Counted from the stretch's first letter, positions 40,588 through 49,191 are shown. The stretch: 64,000 nucleotides of DNA from Terriglobales bacterium (GCA_035561515.1 DATMXP010000028.1:62001-126000), one strand, 5' to 3'. Translations and numbers: made by a program. Notes: a model not told the origin generated them from the letters alone.

Positions 40588-40881
40588 ATGAATCGCAAGT
40601 CAAAGAAGAGCTCGCCAAAGCAGAAAGCGTATTCCGCGTTTCCCTACCATAAAGTTGCAAAGATGTGGGCGCAGAATAAGCCAATTTCTGTGATCGCCCG
40701 TGCCATCGGACGCGTGGATAAGAACAATCCCAAAGATCCGTACCACTCGCTTCGCAACTTTCTCTACCGCATGCACAAGGGCTACACCGATCACACAGGT
40801 CGGGTTGTGCGCCTTCCGCACCGTGTCTCAGCGAAGAGGGTTCGCGCTTGCAAGCAGGCCGGACTGCGGGCGTGGGCATAA
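40588..40881 (+). CDS. Hypothetical basic protein
   Basis: A 97-residue very basic protein (rich in Lys and Arg), with GGAGG six bases before the ATG. A possible helix-turn-helix covers VAKMWAQNKPISVIARAIGR, which resembles resolvase- or sigma-like DNA-binding helices. First gene of the plus-strand accessory block; a few bases before the metallophosphoesterase gene. No family recognised. Confidence 0.55.
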   Translation: MNRKSKKSSPKQKAYSAFPYHKVAKMWAQNKPISVIARAIGRVDKNNPKDPYHSLRNFLYRMHKGYTDHTGRVVRLPHRVSAKRVRACKQAGLRAWA

Positions 40882-40891
40882 GGACGGGCAG

Positions 40892-41830
40892 ATGGCACGC
40901 ACACAGTACAAATCGGGGGCGCGACTGAAGACCGAAAGGCAGACGCCGCCCCCGGGTAGCACGCGGAACATCTTGGTGATCGGCGATGTGCACGTCGGTT
41001 CGATGTACGGACTTCTGCCTCCCGACTTCGTCAGTTGCGACGGCGCTGAGAAGCCGCAGAACGAAGGCCAGAAGTATCTGTGGGAGTGCTGGCTCGACAT
41101 GAAACGAAAGGCAGCGCGATTCAGCATCGACACCGTAGTAGTGAATGGCGATCTGATCGAAGGGCGGCAGGCAAAGCAAAAAGCCGCGGAGTTGACGTTG
41201 GTAGCGCCGAACGATCAGGAAGCTGCCGCAGTCTTCATCATGCGGGACCTTCGCAACTGGTTAGAGAAGAACACAGGACGCGAGGTACCGTTCTATTTCG
41301 TTCAAGGAACGGAGTACCACGAAGGCCGCGGAGCGGAAGAACTGGAATCAATTGCCGCACGCGTCCAGGGAGCAAGCATCGACTCTCACCATGCCGGTCG
41401 CCATTGCAAAGAAGTTCTGGACCTCGATGTTGGCGGTACGGTCCTAAATTTCGCACACCATGTCGGTGGCGGTTCGGGGTTCACGCGGTCGGGCGGTCTT
41501 GATGCAGAAGCCTTGTGGTGCCAGATCACCGCCAGCAAGGGGCAGTCAGTGGCTGCTGACCTGATCGTGCGATCTCATGTCCACTACTTCATGCACGTCG
41601 AGCACACGAACCGGCACGCATTTATTTGTCCTTGCTGGCAGCTACAGACTCGCTTCGCGCGGCATCGCAGCGCCTACAAGCTGATGCCTGACATAGGCGC
41701 ATTGATCTTCCACGTGAGTCCGCAAACCAAGAAAGACGGCATGGACCCTATTGGCTTTACGAAGCTGCTGTACCGGCTTCCTTCGCCGAAGGTGAACAGA
41801 CTGACGATTGGGAAACAACTGACGAGTTAG
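40892..41830 (+). CDS. Calcineurin-like metallophosphoesterase (phage/island type)
   Basis: A 312-residue protein from ATG 40892 (AAGGACG upstream). The five metal-ligand blocks of the calcineurin-like fold appear in order: GDVHVG (31-36), NGDLIEG (85-91), GTEYHEG in place of GNHE, HHVGG, and SHVHYF in place of GHxH. This supports a two-metal phosphoesterase; the unusual third block may change specificity. Such genes occur in phage and island genomes and may act on nucleotides or nucleic acid. The substrate here is unknown. It overlaps nothing and leads into further unknown genes. Confidence 0.72.
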   Translation: MARTQYKSGARLKTERQTPPPGSTRNILVIGDVHVGSMYGLLPPDFVSCDGAEKPQNEGQKYLWECWLDMKRKAARFSIDTVVVNGDLIEGRQAKQKAAELTLVAPNDQEAAAVFIMRDLRNWLEKNTGREVPFYFVQGTEYHEGRGAEELESIAARVQGASIDSHHAGRHCKEVLDLDVGGTVLNFAHHVGGGSGFTRSGGLDAEALWCQITASKGQSVAADLIVRSHVHYFMHVEHTNRHAFICPCWQLQTRFARHRSAYKLMPDIGALIFHVSPQTKKDGMDPIGFTKLLYRLPSPKVNRLTIGKQLTS

Positions 41831-41832
41831 AG

Positions 41833-42195
41833 ATGAAGCGCAAATCACAATTCGCGTGCGACGCAGACGTGGAACAGTACTTCACGCTCATGGCGGCCTT
41901 GTCTTACCGGCCAGCGCCGCCAGCGGACTTGTGGGAACGGATGGAGCAGAGCCGGCGAGTCGCACAGTCGAAGCGAACATTACCGACAGTTGCGAGTGCG
42001 CCTGAAAAGTTTCGCTATGAGCCGACGAGTGTCTCGCGATACCAACCTAAATTCCGGATGAGTGAAATCCGCGAGGTATCAATTGCGCCTATCAAGAAGC
42101 GCAATCGTGTGACGCGGAAAAGGATCTCACCGCCACCGAGAACGCTCGTGGACTTGGCTCAACGAGCCGCCAGTCGAAAGAGAAAGCAGAAATGA
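41833..42195 (+). CDS. Hypothetical protein, 120 residues
   Basis: Follows the phosphoesterase by two bases and its stop overlaps the next start as ATGA, so it is a genuine operon member. The sequence is basic and largely low-complexity after residue 30 (KKRNRVTRKRISPPPRT). An N-terminal acidic patch (CDADVEQYFTLM) is followed by a predicted disordered tail. No family recognised. Confidence 0.55.
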   Translation: MKRKSQFACDADVEQYFTLMAALSYRPAPPADLWERMEQSRRVAQSKRTLPTVASAPEKFRYEPTSVSRYQPKFRMSEIREVSIAPIKKRNRVTRKRISPPPRTLVDLAQRAASRKRKQK

Positions 42196-42797
42196 AAAGA
42201 TACATCGCACTCCTGAAGAGCACTTCACCGATTTCGTTTTCGCGGTACCACGGCACCCCGAAGCGGGACCGCGAATCGGACCAAGACTACGAAGAGCGTA
42301 CTTGGCGGGAACGCTTGCATACCGACGCCAGGGGAAACGTGCTGATTCCTTTGTTTGCCCTTAAGAACGCACTCGACGCTGCCGCGAAGTACGAAGGCAA
42401 GAAGATCCCCGGGAAGCGCAATGCGACCTTCACGAAGCACGTAAATTCCGGCGTCATGGTCGAGTCGGCTGTTGTGCTTCCGGTTAAGAAGTCTGCGGTA
42501 CGCGGCGAGTGGCGTTTCGTGCCTGCGGATGGTACTCCAGGCGGCGCGAAGCGAGTTATGAAGTGTTTTCCGGTTATCAATGACTGGCATGCCAAAGTCT
42601 CGTTCGCGGTGATCGACGAAATCATTACGAAGGACATCCTCCAGGAGTTTCTGGAAGTTGCGGGAAGCTACATCGGCATCGGTTCGTTCCGCCCTGAAAA
42701 TCGAGGCATTTGGGGGCGGTTCAAGGTTCTGGCTCTGAACGAGGCGAAGAAGGCTCCCGTATCAATGCGCGCCAGCGGTCGCAGACGCACCGCCTAA
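42192..42797 (+). CDS. Hypothetical protein, 201 residues
   Basis: Coupled to the preceding gene through an ATGA overlap. It is an alpha/beta protein with a conserved-looking core: ISFSRYHGTPKRD, LIPLFALKNALDAAAKY, GTPGGAKRVMKCFPVI, and IGIGSFRPENRGIWGRF. The last segment, with alternating Gly and aromatic residues, resembles nucleic-acid-binding RAMP-like or phage recombination proteins, but I cannot place it. It is the best conserved-looking of the unknowns in this block and worth a structure search. Confidence 0.6.
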   Translation: MKRYIALLKSTSPISFSRYHGTPKRDRESDQDYEERTWRERLHTDARGNVLIPLFALKNALDAAAKYEGKKIPGKRNATFTKHVNSGVMVESAVVLPVKKSAVRGEWRFVPADGTPGGAKRVMKCFPVINDWHAKVSFAVIDEIITKDILQEFLEVAGSYIGIGSFRPENRGIWGRFKVLALNEAKKAPVSMRASGRRRTA

Positions 42798-42827
42798 AGT
42801 TGGCTGGTCATGGCAGCGTGCGACAGG

Positions 42828-42902
42828 CCGTGACTTGATTGGTCGTGACTTGACGAGATGAGATTTGCGGCGGACACAGGCGAAGGTTTGATCGAGACTT
42901 GA
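42828..42902 (+). repeat. Short iterated GTGACTTGA-type motif
   Basis: GTGACTTGA occurs at 42830 and 42845, 15 bases apart, and GAGACTTGA at 42894, in a non-coding gap of about 170 bases. It could be a protein-binding iteron or chance. Confidence 0.3.
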
Positions 42903-42970
42903 CCGGTCCAGGTGGGACCTCATTGGACATGTTGGGTCGCGATGACACGAGATCAGACGAGACTACATTT

Positions 42971-43366
42971 ATGGCTGAAGGAAGAAAACGCGCTAAGCGG
43001 AACCGATCCCTCCGATCGCCGCGCGGCGACATTCGCGTCGGGATGCTGTTCATGAAGAAACTGAAGGACGAGGTTCAGTTCAATGAACTCGCATCGGCGA
43101 AGAGCGAATTCCGCTGGCTTGAACCGGAACAGTATCGCCGACATCGCGGACAGGTGAGATTGGTAGCTGGAGCCTCCGCAGAACTCAGTCGCTACGCGAA
43201 TGCAAACCGCTTGCATCCGTTGGGCGTCGTCATTCTAGACGAACAAGGCAGACGTTCAGACATCCTGATTAGGAGCTACATCACGGCCGAGAACAGCGAA
43301 GCCGCGATGGTACTGCTTCGCCAGCATGCTGACTTTTGGTGTATCGATGAGCAGCCTCGGACGTAA
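42971..43366 (+). CDS. Hypothetical protein, 131 residues
   Basis: Start at ATG 42971 is tentative; a longer reading from TTG 42899 has no better ribosome site. Basic N-terminus (GRKRAKRNRSLRSPRGD), then an alpha/beta core with YANANRLHPLGVVILDEQGR and AMVLLRQHADFWCID. No family recognised. Member of the plus-strand accessory run. Confidence 0.45.
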   Translation: MAEGRKRAKRNRSLRSPRGDIRVGMLFMKKLKDEVQFNELASAKSEFRWLEPEQYRRHRGQVRLVAGASAELSRYANANRLHPLGVVILDEQGRRSDILIRSYITAENSEAAMVLLRQHADFWCIDEQPRT

Positions 43367-43381
43367 GAACGGGTAAGAAGA

Positions 43382-43675
43382 ATGCGACGATCAAAATCGC
43401 TGCGCAGCTTGGTTGGAGAAGTGATCATCATTCGAAGTTCGGTAATCGATCCGGACGACATGACACGAGTCAAGTTACACCGCGTTGACCCGGAAGGTGT
43501 CTGGATCGAATCGCAGACGTTCACCGATACAGTGATGCAGCGCTGTAACACCGCGACCTCCGAGACAACTTTGATTCAGTTCATCCCCTTCGCACGGGTT
43601 GACTTCATTGTCGCTTCGATTGACGGCGTATCGATCTCCGAACAAGCTCTCGGACTCAACGACGGTGAAGCCTGA
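43382..43675 (+). CDS. Hypothetical protein, 97 residues
   Basis: Fifteen bases after the previous stop, same strand. A beta-rich small protein (LRSLVGEVIIIRSSVID, GVWIESQTFTDTVM, FARVDFIVASIDGV), which looks like a small SH3- or Sm-like barrel. No family recognised. Confidence 0.45.
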   Translation: MRRSKSLRSLVGEVIIIRSSVIDPDDMTRVKLHRVDPEGVWIESQTFTDTVMQRCNTATSETTLIQFIPFARVDFIVASIDGVSISEQALGLNDGEA

Positions 43676-43747
43676 GCAAGTGGCAGTCGCGGATCTCGCG
43701 CGAGGAGAGGAAATCAGCGCGGTGGAATCTCGAAGTGGGAGGACTGA

Positions 43748-43999
43748 ATGAGTCAGACAAAACATCGAAGACAATCGCGGCAGCAGTGCGCTTCCGGAGT
43801 AAACAAGCAGGAGTCGCACGACAAGACCAGGTCTGAAACCGTTCTCCTGATCGCGCCAGGGGAACCGAATCCGAGCACCCTCTCGGCAATCGCTCGCGAG
43901 TGGGTAGCCCCGCGACTGGCCGGAGAATTTCTCTGCGAGCATCGAAACCGTCTTGCGAAAAACAGTAGCGAGGTGGAAGTTTCATCGACGGAACCGTAG
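43748..43999 (+). CDS. Hypothetical protein, 83 residues
   Basis: GGGAGGA stands four bases before the ATG. A polar N-terminus (QTKHRRQSRQQCASG) leads into one predicted helix/strand region (ETVLLIAPGEPNPSTLSAI). No family recognised. Last small gene before the serine recombinase. Confidence 0.4.
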   Translation: MSQTKHRRQSRQQCASGVNKQESHDKTRSETVLLIAPGEPNPSTLSAIAREWVAPRLAGEFLCEHRNRLAKNSSEVEVSSTEP

Positions 44000-44068
44000 C
44001 CGTTTGCGTTTACCCAATATCGCCCCCTTTAGATAGAGGAGGCTGCGCCAGTACCGCGCAGACAAGCT

Positions 44069-45979
44069 ATGCAACCTAACTTTCTTAACCAGTCTTCCCA
44101 AACGACCCCCGTGAGGGTCGCCATCTACGCCAGATATTCGTCTGATCTGCAACGTCCTACGTCAATCGAAGACCAGATTCGCAACTGCAGAGCCATTGCT
44201 GGACGCAACGGCTGGATCGTTGTTGAAGAATACATTCGGTCGGACGCTGAGATCACGGGTCAGTCGCTCGACGGCAGAGACGGCCTGAACGAGTTGATTG
44301 AACTTGCTAAGACCACGCCAAAGCCATTCGACGGGATTCTGATCGACGACACGTCACGCTTCGGTCGCTACCTACCGGACGTGGTGAGACTCGCCGACAT
44401 TCTCGAAGGTTACGGCGTATTCCTTCACTTCGGCACGCAGGGGCTCGATTCCCGCAGCCCGGGATTTCGTCAGGTCTTTATCATCTCTGCCATGATGGAC
44501 GAGCAGTCTGTGGCGTCAATGAGGGACAAGGTGCATCGAGGGCAGCATGGTCGGGTGCTGAACGGCTGCGTCCCGGGCGGAAAGTGCTACGGGTACCAGA
44601 ACATTCCGATTGAAGATCCGACACGTAAAGGCGAGTGGGGGCGACCAGCCGTCATCGGCGTCAATCAACGCCCAATCCCCGCAGAGGCGGCAATCGTTCG
44701 ACGGATTTTCGAGATGTATGCGGCGGGTTCAAGTTACGCTGATGTCGCCAAGGCGCTCAATAAGGAAGGTGTTCTGTCGCCGCAACCGCCTCGCAAGGGA
44801 CGTGTGCGTGCATGGTGCCCATCGGCGATCCGTGAAATGTTACTCAACGAGAAGTATCGGGGCGTCCAAGTATGGAATCGAACCAAGACCGTCCGAAATC
44901 GTGACAAGAACGGGCGTATCGAGCAACGCCCTCGTGACGAATCTGAATGGGTGCGGGTGGAAGTGCCTGAGCTTCGCATCGTCTCAGACGAGCTGTGGCA
45001 GGCTGCCCGGGAACAGAACAGAATCGTCCGTGAGAAGCATGATCCGAAGCGGCTTGGCGGCATGAACCGAACCGAAGCGAGCCGCCGCTATATCTTCAGC
45101 GGCTTGCTTGAGTGCGGCGTGTGCGGAAGGAATATGACGACCGTTTCGGGCAAAGCACCTAACGCACGCTACGGCTGTCCGAATCATCGCTTCCGTGGCG
45201 TCTGCTCGAACGACGTCACGATCCCGCAGCGACGGCTGGAAGAACAACTGCTGACGGCGCTCAGCCGAAACCTGCTCGACCACACAGAGCAGGAATCGCT
45301 GGTGCGTGCCGTTACTGACCAGGTGCGAGCGAATCTCGAAGCTCAGGCTAGTCGTGCTCGCCACGCAACAGAGCGTCAGGCGGACTTGAAACAGGAACGG
45401 GCGAAGCTGGCGAAGAAGGCGACGAACTTGGCGGCGGCGATCGCAGACTATTCGATGTCGGCAACCCTGAAGATGGAACTGCAGGCGGTCGAGGCTCGAC
45501 TGAACGACGTAGACAAAATGTTGGCGCCTGCGCCTGCTGCGGCTGTGCCGTCATTCAGCGACGACGAAGTCCGTGAATTCGTGAAGCAGACCTGCCAGAA
45601 CCTCGTCGATGTACTTTCGGGAGATCCCGTCACGGCGAGGCGGGAACTTCAGAAGCGAATCACCAAGCTCGTCCTGACGCCCCGCAGGCTCGTCGGTCGC
45701 CGGACGCTGGCAGTCACAGGCGACGTTTCGCTCTTCAGCCGACCCGATGTAATGGTCACCAATTCCACGGGGGGAATTGATCAGCATTACAACCACGCAA
45801 CGATGATCACGGCGGTCGAACGCATTGGCAACCTGATTCCGCCCATGCAACTGTCACGGATGGAGTTACAGCCGCAGATGCTCATCGTGCGATTCCCGCC
45901 GAAGGCTATCAAGGGACTACTGCTGTTGCCAGTACTAAGTCCATCTGAGTGTTTGGGGCTCATACCCGAACGGCTCTGA
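44069..45979 (+). CDS. Large serine recombinase
   Basis: A 636-residue site-specific recombinase. The resolvase-type catalytic domain (about 15-170) has the nucleophile Ser in YARYSSDLQRP and the downstream LIDDTSRFGR and GTQGLDSRSP segments. The recombinase domain follows (about 190-300, ILRRIFEMYAAGSSYADVAKALN-like), then a zinc ribbon (CGVCG with a later CPNH and CS) and a coiled-coil arm (about 420-490). It is complete and looks active. An integrase of this class normally excises or inserts an element by itself, so the element carries two unrelated recombinases. GAGGAGG 27 bases upstream is far for this start; a GTG within the first 15 codons is an alternative. Confidence 0.93.
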   Translation: MQPNFLNQSSQTTPVRVAIYARYSSDLQRPTSIEDQIRNCRAIAGRNGWIVVEEYIRSDAEITGQSLDGRDGLNELIELAKTTPKPFDGILIDDTSRFGRYLPDVVRLADILEGYGVFLHFGTQGLDSRSPGFRQVFIISAMMDEQSVASMRDKVHRGQHGRVLNGCVPGGKCYGYQNIPIEDPTRKGEWGRPAVIGVNQRPIPAEAAIVRRIFEMYAAGSSYADVAKALNKEGVLSPQPPRKGRVRAWCPSAIREMLLNEKYRGVQVWNRTKTVRNRDKNGRIEQRPRDESEWVRVEVPELRIVSDELWQAAREQNRIVREKHDPKRLGGMNRTEASRRYIFSGLLECGVCGRNMTTVSGKAPNARYGCPNHRFRGVCSNDVTIPQRRLEEQLLTALSRNLLDHTEQESLVRAVTDQVRANLEAQASRARHATERQADLKQERAKLAKKATNLAAAIADYSMSATLKMELQAVEARLNDVDKMLAPAPAAAVPSFSDDEVREFVKQTCQNLVDVLSGDPVTARRELQKRITKLVLTPRRLVGRRTLAVTGDVSLFSRPDVMVTNSTGGIDQHYNHATMITAVERIGNLIPPMQLSRMELQPQMLIVRFPPKAIKGLLLLPVLSPSECLGLIPERL

Positions 45980-46313
45980 GCTATCAACCACGGTGATGCC
46001 GTAAGAGAATGGCGGCACCGCCCCGCGTGCTGTCTTCAAACGCACTTCGATACGCGGGGACACCGCGAGCGTTTGTGTGCTCTACGAGGGGGCTGCTCCA
46101 GCGATCACTTCACCATTCAGGTTGCAACCACGGCATCGACGGAGCAGGCAGGAACGCACCCAGGGCAAACACGATGTGCGCAGCGCGGGAAGTGCTCTTG
46201 AGGCTGAATTGGCCAGGTTCGCTGGAGCAAAGGATTCTGTTAGTAAGTCTTTGGTTATCACTGAGTCGGATCGCAGCGCCTCAACGATTCTGTTGCCCGA
46301 GGAGTACTGAAGC
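45980..46313. other. Intergenic region, no convincing gene
   Basis: About 330 bases between the serine recombinase and the XRE gene. Short plus-strand ORFs are present but lack a ribosome site and recognisable content. An attachment site of the serine recombinase could lie here, which I cannot prove. Confidence 0.35.
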
Positions 46314-46598
46314 TCAGCGGCCTTTCCTTCGTCTTCGGCGAGACGGCAGTCGTTCCACCGCGGGTGGTACGTATATACCCTCGTCTAATCCACGCACCAG
46401 CTTCGACATTGATATCTCGAAGACCTCGCAAATCCGAAGCAGCGTAGTCACGGTGATTGGTCGCCCGGCTTCGACCTGCTGCCAATGCCGAGTCGAGAAC
46501 CCGAACGACAGCATATCCTCCTGCGAATAGCCCAGCTTGTTGCGAAGCTCCCGCACTTTGGTACCGAGAGCGAGGAAGAATTTCTCTTGATTTGCCAC
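46314..46598 (-). CDS. XRE-family transcriptional regulator
   Basis: A 94-residue helix-turn-helix protein from GTG 46598: VRELRNKLGYSQEDMLSFGFSTRHWQQVEAGRPITVTTLLRICEVFEI covers the five-helix Cro/C1 fold (residues ~12-63). The basic tail (RLPSRRRRRKGR) may add DNA contacts. It is divergent to the 46820 operon and the natural candidate for its repressor. The binding site is not known. Confidence 0.85.
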   Translation of the reverse strand: MANQEKFFLALGTKVRELRNKLGYSQEDMLSFGFSTRHWQQVEAGRPITVTTLLRICEVFEISMSKLVRGLDEGIYVPPAVERLPSRRRRRKGR

Positions 46599-46819
46599 CT
46601 CTCGGTTTGTAGTGTGCTACGTGCAACTTAACCACGCGCAGATTAGCGTGTAATGAATTCGTTAACGGGAGACTTTGAGCTGGCAAATGCCAGCAGTGCA
46701 GAGGCACAGGGCACTTCGGCTACAAGGGCTCTGGTCCCGCGAAGAATTATCCGGCTCCGTGTCACACATGCAGGGAATCTGGCGTGTGTGCTGGATGCCA
46801 CGGCACTGGAAAGAAGTAA

Positions 46820-47728
46820 ATGGGTGAGTTCCTCCTAGCTCTGGCGGTTATAGGTGCCGTGCTGCTTTGGGCAGGCTGCAAGGCGCTCCATGGCTTTGTT
46901 TCAGGAGAGCCACGCCAGATGGAGGAACAAGAACAGAGTTTGTGGGAGGCTAAGTCCAAGTTTAGGGAAGCGGTATTACGCGACCGATTTCCCTCCGAGG
47001 CGGTGCTCTCTGTTTTGCTCAAGTGCCATAGCTACACAGATGATGACGGCTACCACAATCACAGAATTCCCGATGACCTTGGGCACATAGTTCCTTACCT
47101 GCGGTACGGGATTGATTTTGACGAAGCTGTGAATCTCGTCCGCGAGCAACAGCGAGCCGAGGCCGAACGAGAATCAACCACCAATGAATACAAAGAAACC
47201 GTCGAGCGGTTTGCGAACGTCATTTCCTTGTGCAGCGCCCCTTGGAATGAACTGAATCGCACCGCCAAAGCACTCCATGGCGACTTCAGTTCTGTGCCAT
47301 TCCTGCAAGTTCTGAAATACGATCTACTGCAAATCCTGAAGTCCATGTCCGTAGCCAATGGCACGGTACCAGAGGGGCTCGGCAGGCTCTATCAGGCGGT
47401 GTTCGCCCAACTCGAGCCAAAGACACGGCTCACTGTCGCCGACTGCGTCACCGCAATTGCGCAATGGGAACACGATCCAGTGAAGCTCCCGGCTGCAATC
47501 GATCAACTCCGCACTTTCGACCAGATGAAAGCTGATTGCCTTCACCAGACTGTTGCGGCGACATACTGCTCGTTCGTCCAAGCGGCGTACAAGTGCTTCT
47601 CGGCTTCGACGGTTGTCAGAACAGTGATGAATGAGTATGACAGCCTGCTCACGCCGTTTATACCCAGACCAGAGCAAGCGGAAGCGAGCAACCGACTCGT
47701 CATGGTCTCGCTGCCGTCGCAGGCATGA
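46820..47728 (+). CDS. Membrane-anchored protein, partner of the AAA+ ATPase
   Basis: A 302-residue protein with one N-terminal transmembrane helix (LLALAVIGAVLLWAGC) and a large helical cytoplasmic domain. ATG 46820 is preceded by GGAAAGAAG. The region around 150-230 (YDLLQILKSMSVANGTVPEGLGRLYQAVFAQLEP) has the acid-flanked helical rhythm of TerB-like domains, but I cannot assign it firmly. Its stop overlaps the ATPase start as ATGA, so the two proteins are probably made in fixed ratio and work together at the membrane. No known defence family is recognised. Confidence 0.7.
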   Translation: MGEFLLALAVIGAVLLWAGCKALHGFVSGEPRQMEEQEQSLWEAKSKFREAVLRDRFPSEAVLSVLLKCHSYTDDDGYHNHRIPDDLGHIVPYLRYGIDFDEAVNLVREQQRAEAERESTTNEYKETVERFANVISLCSAPWNELNRTAKALHGDFSSVPFLQVLKYDLLQILKSMSVANGTVPEGLGRLYQAVFAQLEPKTRLTVADCVTAIAQWEHDPVKLPAAIDQLRTFDQMKADCLHQTVAATYCSFVQAAYKCFSASTVVRTVMNEYDSLLTPFIPRPEQAEASNRLVMVSLPSQA

Positions 47729-48507
47729 CCAATCTGAAGCGGCAATTGCAGGAAGAAGTTGTCGATGTATTCCGTGACCCTGAGAAGTATCGAAAGTACG
47801 GAATAACCATCCCAAACGGAATTCTCTTGTTCGGCCCTCCCGGTTGCGGCAAAACGTACATCGCTCGGCAACTGGCAGCGGAGCTAGGCTATGCCTTCAT
47901 TGAGGTCGCGCCCTCCGACATCAGGAGTACGTACGTCCACGGCACGACCTTGAAGATTCGGGAGACCTTCGAGGAAGCTGTCGCTAAAGCGCCCTCCATC
48001 CTCTTCATTGATGAATTTGAAGCTCTGGTGCCAACACGATCAGCTATCGGCGACAACACCCAGTACAAGAATGAGGAGGTCAACGAATTCCTCGCTCGTC
48101 TGGGTGCATGCTCCGAACGTCGGATTCTGCTCATTGCTGCAACAAATCAGCCATGGGGGATCGACCCCGCCGTGCAGCGTACGGGCCGCTTCGACAAGAA
48201 AATGTACATTGCCCCGCCTGACCTGACTGCCCGTAGCGAGATGTTGGCGCATTATCTCGGCGAGAGATATACGGCGGCTGATCTTAATACCGAAACCATA
48301 GCAAGCCAACTGAACGGGTACTCGTCGAGTGATCTGAAACTGCTGGTCGATGAGGCGGCTAAACTCGCCTTCAAATCGAGCGAACCAATTGGTGAAAACC
48401 ACTTCGTAACTGCGGCAGCGATTGTCCCTCCATCGATTTCAGCGGGGGATGAGGCTCGGTATCAATCATCCGACAGACCGCCCGGGAGATTAGGGTTCGA
48501 TGTTTGA
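47725..48507 (+). CDS. AAA+ ATPase (Cdc48/FtsH-type single module)
   Basis: A 260-residue AAA+ module with Walker A GPPGCGKT (37-44), Walker B ILFIDEFE (92-99), sensor-1 AATN, and the second region of homology with arginine-finger motif QRTGRFDKK. The lid domain follows (SDLKLLVDEAAKLAF). No protease or membrane segment is fused. It is translationally coupled to the membrane-anchored protein upstream, which may supply substrate recognition or anchoring. The C-terminal ~25 residues are polar and perhaps disordered. As an accessory-island pair it could be a conflict or phage-defence module, but that is inference. Confidence 0.9.
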   Translation: MTNLKRQLQEEVVDVFRDPEKYRKYGITIPNGILLFGPPGCGKTYIARQLAAELGYAFIEVAPSDIRSTYVHGTTLKIRETFEEAVAKAPSILFIDEFEALVPTRSAIGDNTQYKNEEVNEFLARLGACSERRILLIAATNQPWGIDPAVQRTGRFDKKMYIAPPDLTARSEMLAHYLGERYTAADLNTETIASQLNGYSSSDLKLLVDEAAKLAFKSSEPIGENHFVTAAAIVPPSISAGDEARYQSSDRPPGRLGFDV

Positions 48508-48737
48508 AAGTCTTTCAGCACCATCGGTGACCCGGGAAAATGATAATGCAGGAATCATTTTCGCCGTATTGCTTCCGGACATTGAAAGCAGCGATCAAAG
48601 TCGGATCTGTGAAGTCCGGGTGTCCTTCCTTCGCAATCGCAGAAGAAAATACGGTAGTATGAATTAAAAACCCCAAACACATTAGGTCAACACTCGAACT
48701 GCAAGCGACAGTGTGCGACTGTGACGGGAGTCCTCGG

Positions 48738-49191
48738 ATGCTCATCTCGAGGTTCATCTGGTCGCTCTCGACGAACACGGCAAGGTGGTCGAGCGGAAGA
48801 GGTACACGCGCAAGCAACTGCTGGCCTATACCGCGAACCTGCAGAGCTCTCTGATCGGCATCGAAGCCTGTGGCGGAGCCCACTTTCTCGGGAAGGCGCT
48901 GGGCCAGCAAGGCCATGAAGTCAGACTCATCCCGGCGCAGTTCGTAAAACCCTTCCGCAAGTCGAACAAGAACAACTCGACGCCGAGGCCATCGCCGAAG
49001 CCGTGGCGCGGCAGAACATGCGCTTCGTGCCCATCAAGACCGACGAGCAACTGGATCTGCAAGCCATGCACCGCATGCGCGATCGTCTCGTGCATCGACG
49101 CACGGCGCTCATCAACCAGGTGTGCGGCTTCCTGCTCGAACGCGGCATCACCTTCGCCAAAGGGCCGGCAGCGCGTCATAGAGGTATTTAG
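48738..49191 (+). pseudogene. Frameshifted IS110-family transposase remnant
   Basis: Two reading frames carry consecutive stretches of one IS110-type transposase: VHLVALDEHGKVVERKRYTRK through QFVKPFRKSNKN in one frame, then DAEAIAEAVARQNMRFVPIK through LLERGITFAKGP in the next. The break lies near 48975-48985. The N-terminus before the DEDD motif and everything after position 49191 are missing. It is a dead, both-ends-truncated insertion sequence. No terminal repeats are expected for IS110 and none are seen. Confidence 0.88.

Noticed and set aside
42808..43053. Minus-strand ORF of 81 residues opposite a small hypothetical gene
   Set aside because: It overlaps a plus-strand member of the operon-like run and is explained by the repeated GTGACTTGA text.
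46009..46530. Plus-strand ORFs of 173 and 77 residues between the recombinase and XRE genes
   Set aside because: No ribosome site or family-like composition; the longer one runs antisense over most of the XRE gene, which has real helix-turn-helix content.
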